From Aspergillus flavus (Eukaryota; Ascomycota; Eurotiomycetes; Eurotiales; Aspergillaceae), in assembly GCF_009017415.1 (NCBI RefSeq), contig NC_092410.1, forward strand, positions 1,364,001-1,428,000: 64,000 nucleotides of DNA, written 5' to 3'. Below the pieces are notes generated by a model that was not told the origin of the DNA, searched no databases, and saw only the letters and a list, made by a program, of their open reading frames with translations. The translations under genes were made by a program, and so were the position numbers. Of the stretch, positions 61,801 to 64,000 are shown in pieces (the first letter of the stretch is position 1; every line of letters starts with the position of its first letter).

Positions 61801-63855
61801 CAGTTGTTCTGTTCGACTCGGATTGGAATCCCCAGGCCGATCTGCAGGCCATGGCAAGAGCACACCGTATTGGTCAGACGAGACCTGTCAGCGTGTATCG
61901 TCTAGTCTCGAAAGATACAGTAGAAGAGGAAGTGATTGAGAGGGCCCGGAATAAGCTTCTTTTGGAATTCATCACGATTCAGCGTGGTGTCACCGACAAG
62001 GAGGCATCAGAGATCCAAAACAAGATGGCGCGAAATGGAATCTCCATCACTGAACCGAACTCGACTGAGGATATTTCTCGTATCCTCAAGCGTCGTGGCC
62101 AGAGAATGTTTGAACAGACTGGAAACCAGGAGAAATTGGAGCAGCTTGACATCGACTCCGTGCTTGCAAATGCCGAATTGCACCAGACCGAACAAGCCGA
62201 GGATATCCAGGCTGATGGCGGTGAAGAATTTCTCAAGGCCTTTGACTACGTCGATATCAAGGTCGATGACCTTACATGGGACGACATCATCCCCAAGGAG
62301 CAGCTTGAGGAAATCAAAGCTGAGGAGAAGAAGAAAGCTGACGAACGCTATCTCGCGGAGGTTATCGAGCAAAATCGCCCACGCAAACGTAATGTGCCCG
62401 GGGATGAACGAGATTCTCGTGAAGAACGCAAAGCAAAGAGACAAGCGAGGGCTCAGGTTTCCCTTGATGATGGCGACGAATCCGATTCGAATACGCAACT
62501 GGACCCAAAACGACCACTTATAGAGAAGGAGTATCGCCATTTGTTGCGTGCCTTCTTGCGTTATGGTGATATAGATGATCGCGAAGAGGATGTTATCCGT
62601 GAGGCGCGTCTACTGGACCGTGACAGGGAGACCGTTAAGGGTGCACTTCGTGAGATTACTGAGAAGGCTTCCTCTCTTGTCCGCGAGGATATTGAGAAGA
62701 TGGAAGCTCTTGAACATGCCGGCAAAATGCCCACTAAGAAGGAGAAGAAAGCCGTTCTTTTTGATCTACATGGTGTTAAGCGTCTTAACGCATATACCAT
62801 CGTTGAGCGCCCGGTTGAGATGCGGATCCTGAAGGAAGCGACAAACGCGGTGTCTGATTTCAAGAATTTTCGGGTTCCCGAAGCCACCAAGGCGGCTGAT
62901 TACTCGTGTCCTTGGGGTGCCCGGGAAGATGGTATGCTTTGCATTGGTATCATACGCCATGGCTATGGTGCCTGGGCTCAGATTCGAGACGACCCAGATC
63001 TTGCGCTTGGGGATAAGTTTTTCCTTGAGGAGCACCGGGTTGAACGGAAAAACGAGCGTCTGAATGCAGAAGATAAGTCTACTAAATCTCCCGGCGCTGT
63101 TCACCTTGTCCGCCGGGCAGATTATCTGCTATCTGTTCTCAAAGACAAAGTTACCAATGGTTCAAGCGTCAATGCCAAGAGGGCTGTCGAAAATCACCAC
63201 CGCAATAATCGCAAAGGTTCTCGGCCCCACGCTAGTGCTAGTGTTTCTGCTTCACCCGCGCCTTCAATTCCACGCAAAGGCCATCGTGAAATGGATCGGT
63301 CAAGGCATCGTTCTCATACTCACGGGGCTCGGGATAGCGTTGAACGCCATCACACTCCGAACTACGACTCCCGACCAAGGTCTTTTCATGAGAGCGAACG
63401 CGCCCGCCATAGGACGTCCGATGCGTCGAGTGAAGATGTTCGTCGTCGGAAGAATAGTGAGAACGGTTATTCTGCAGGCAAGGAGGACGTCGCACGCCTC
63501 TTCTTTAAGCCCATTCGTGAAGACCTCAGGAAGGTCTCGGCTGTTACCAAGGAGAACTACCCGAATAAAGCGGAGCGGGCTTCTGAGTTACGGAATCTTC
63601 TCCGTAAGATCGGTGAATTTATAGATGGTACTTTGAAGGGACAAAGCTCCGTTCATTCCTTAGAGACCCGTTTATGGTTTGTCTCTCGCGTTTATTGTCT
63701 CGATATCTCTCACTGACTAAATGAGCAGGCATTTTGTTGCGGATAATCATTGGCCTAATAAAGAAGCTGGAGGGGCCAAACTCCAAGAAATGTATCGAAA
63801 GTTGATGGCTGCTCAGAAAGTTGCAGCTGCCGCCCCAGCTTCCAATGGAAGCTAG
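58824..63855 (+). CDS. chd1: chromatin remodeller Chd1 (about 1518 aa)
   Basis: Proposed exons are 58824-58830 (ATGGATT), 59254-63676 and 63729-63855. Chd1 is a nuclear ATP-dependent remodeller that spaces nucleosomes over transcribed genes. After a Ser/Asp-rich N-terminus come two chromodomains (about 250-430), a SNF2 ATPase with DEMGLGKT Walker A and DEAH box (AIDEAHRLKN), a helicase C-terminal lobe (LIFSQMVKMLDLL, SDWNPQADLQAMARAHRIGQ), a SANT/SLIDE-like DNA-binding part, and the C-terminal CHCT domain (FFKPIREDLRKV ... DNHWPN), which the last exon completes. The 423-nt first intron has GTGAGT, GCTAAT and TAG and joins in phase to give MDSTSMVIPS. If translation instead starts at ATG 59262, the protein is 5 residues shorter. 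Confidence 0.93.
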
Positions 63856-64000
63856 CGGTGCTCGCTTGGTTCAGCAAAAGCAAAAAAGATCGTCCACTTC
63901 GATTCTGTGGTGTATTCATTTTCTTTCTTCCTTTCTTCATTCACGGTAAATATGCATCATTGGGAAAGCATGGCGACGGCGTCTGGTATGATATATGAAG
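63856..64000. other. chd1 3' flank
   Basis: 145 bases after the chd1 stop, AT/CT-rich, with no further gene visible before the window ends. Confidence 0.6.

Noticed and set aside
1..64000. CRISPR arrays, bacterial operon signals, rRNA genes
   Set aside because: The window is fungal nuclear DNA. No regularly spaced direct repeats or rRNA-like sequence were seen.

Overview
The window is nuclear DNA from a filamentous ascomycete, most likely of the order Eurotiales (Aspergillus/Penicillium type). Genes carry many short introns (about 46-100 bp) with GTRWGT-like donors, CTAAC/CTAAT-like branch points and YAG acceptors. Rad51, Nup120, Iml2, Trs65, Prp40, Rli1 and Chd1 read like Aspergillus proteins. 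No species call is possible from sequence alone. I rebuilt the gene models by hand by joining exons whose phases agree, and exon coordinates are in each entry.

Left flank (1-11.3 kb): a small secreted cysteine-rich protein (1911-2423), an unrecognised single-pass membrane protein (3679-4689), rad51/uvsC (5448-6757) and nup120 (7217-11271).

Centre (12.2-40.3 kb): a compact secondary-metabolite locus. It holds an ABCC-type exporter (minus strand, 15 exons, 1466 aa), a 4.3 kb stretch with no supportable gene, a 5208-residue nonribosomal peptide synthetase (21835-37849) and, convergent with it, a DHA1-type MFS exporter (38418-40305). The synthetase order is partial C - A1-T1-E1 - C1-A2-T2 - C2-A3-T3-E2 - C3-T4 - C4-T5. 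It has three adenylation domains, two epimerases and a tail without adenylation domains, whose last carrier domain lacks the phosphopantetheine serine. There is no pathway-specific transcription factor and no tailoring enzyme. An NRPS with an ABC and an MFS transporter between pgk and rad51 matches my recollection of the pes1/NRPS1 locus of Aspergillus fumigatus. That protein is, as I recall, about one module longer.

Right flank (41.3-64 kb): conserved housekeeping genes. These are iml2 (lipid-droplet/inclusion clearance), sem1 (proteasome lid), pgk (glycolysis), a Mpv17/PMP22 membrane protein, trs65 (TRAPPII), prp40 (U1 snRNP), rli1/ABCE1 (ribosome recycling) and chd1 (chromatin remodeller, running to 63855).

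The most interesting signals are the synthetase tail (dead T5, A-less C3-T4 with a possible adenylation-domain scar), loss of the switch histidine in NBD1 of the ABC exporter, several microexons (12, 18, 18 and 22 nt, plus a 7-nt first coding exon), an intron-like segment inside trs65 whose removal would truncate it, an unassigned Arg/Asp-rich frame next to rli1, and a secreted protein with two identical 4-Cys repeats followed by a knottin-like Cys pattern.
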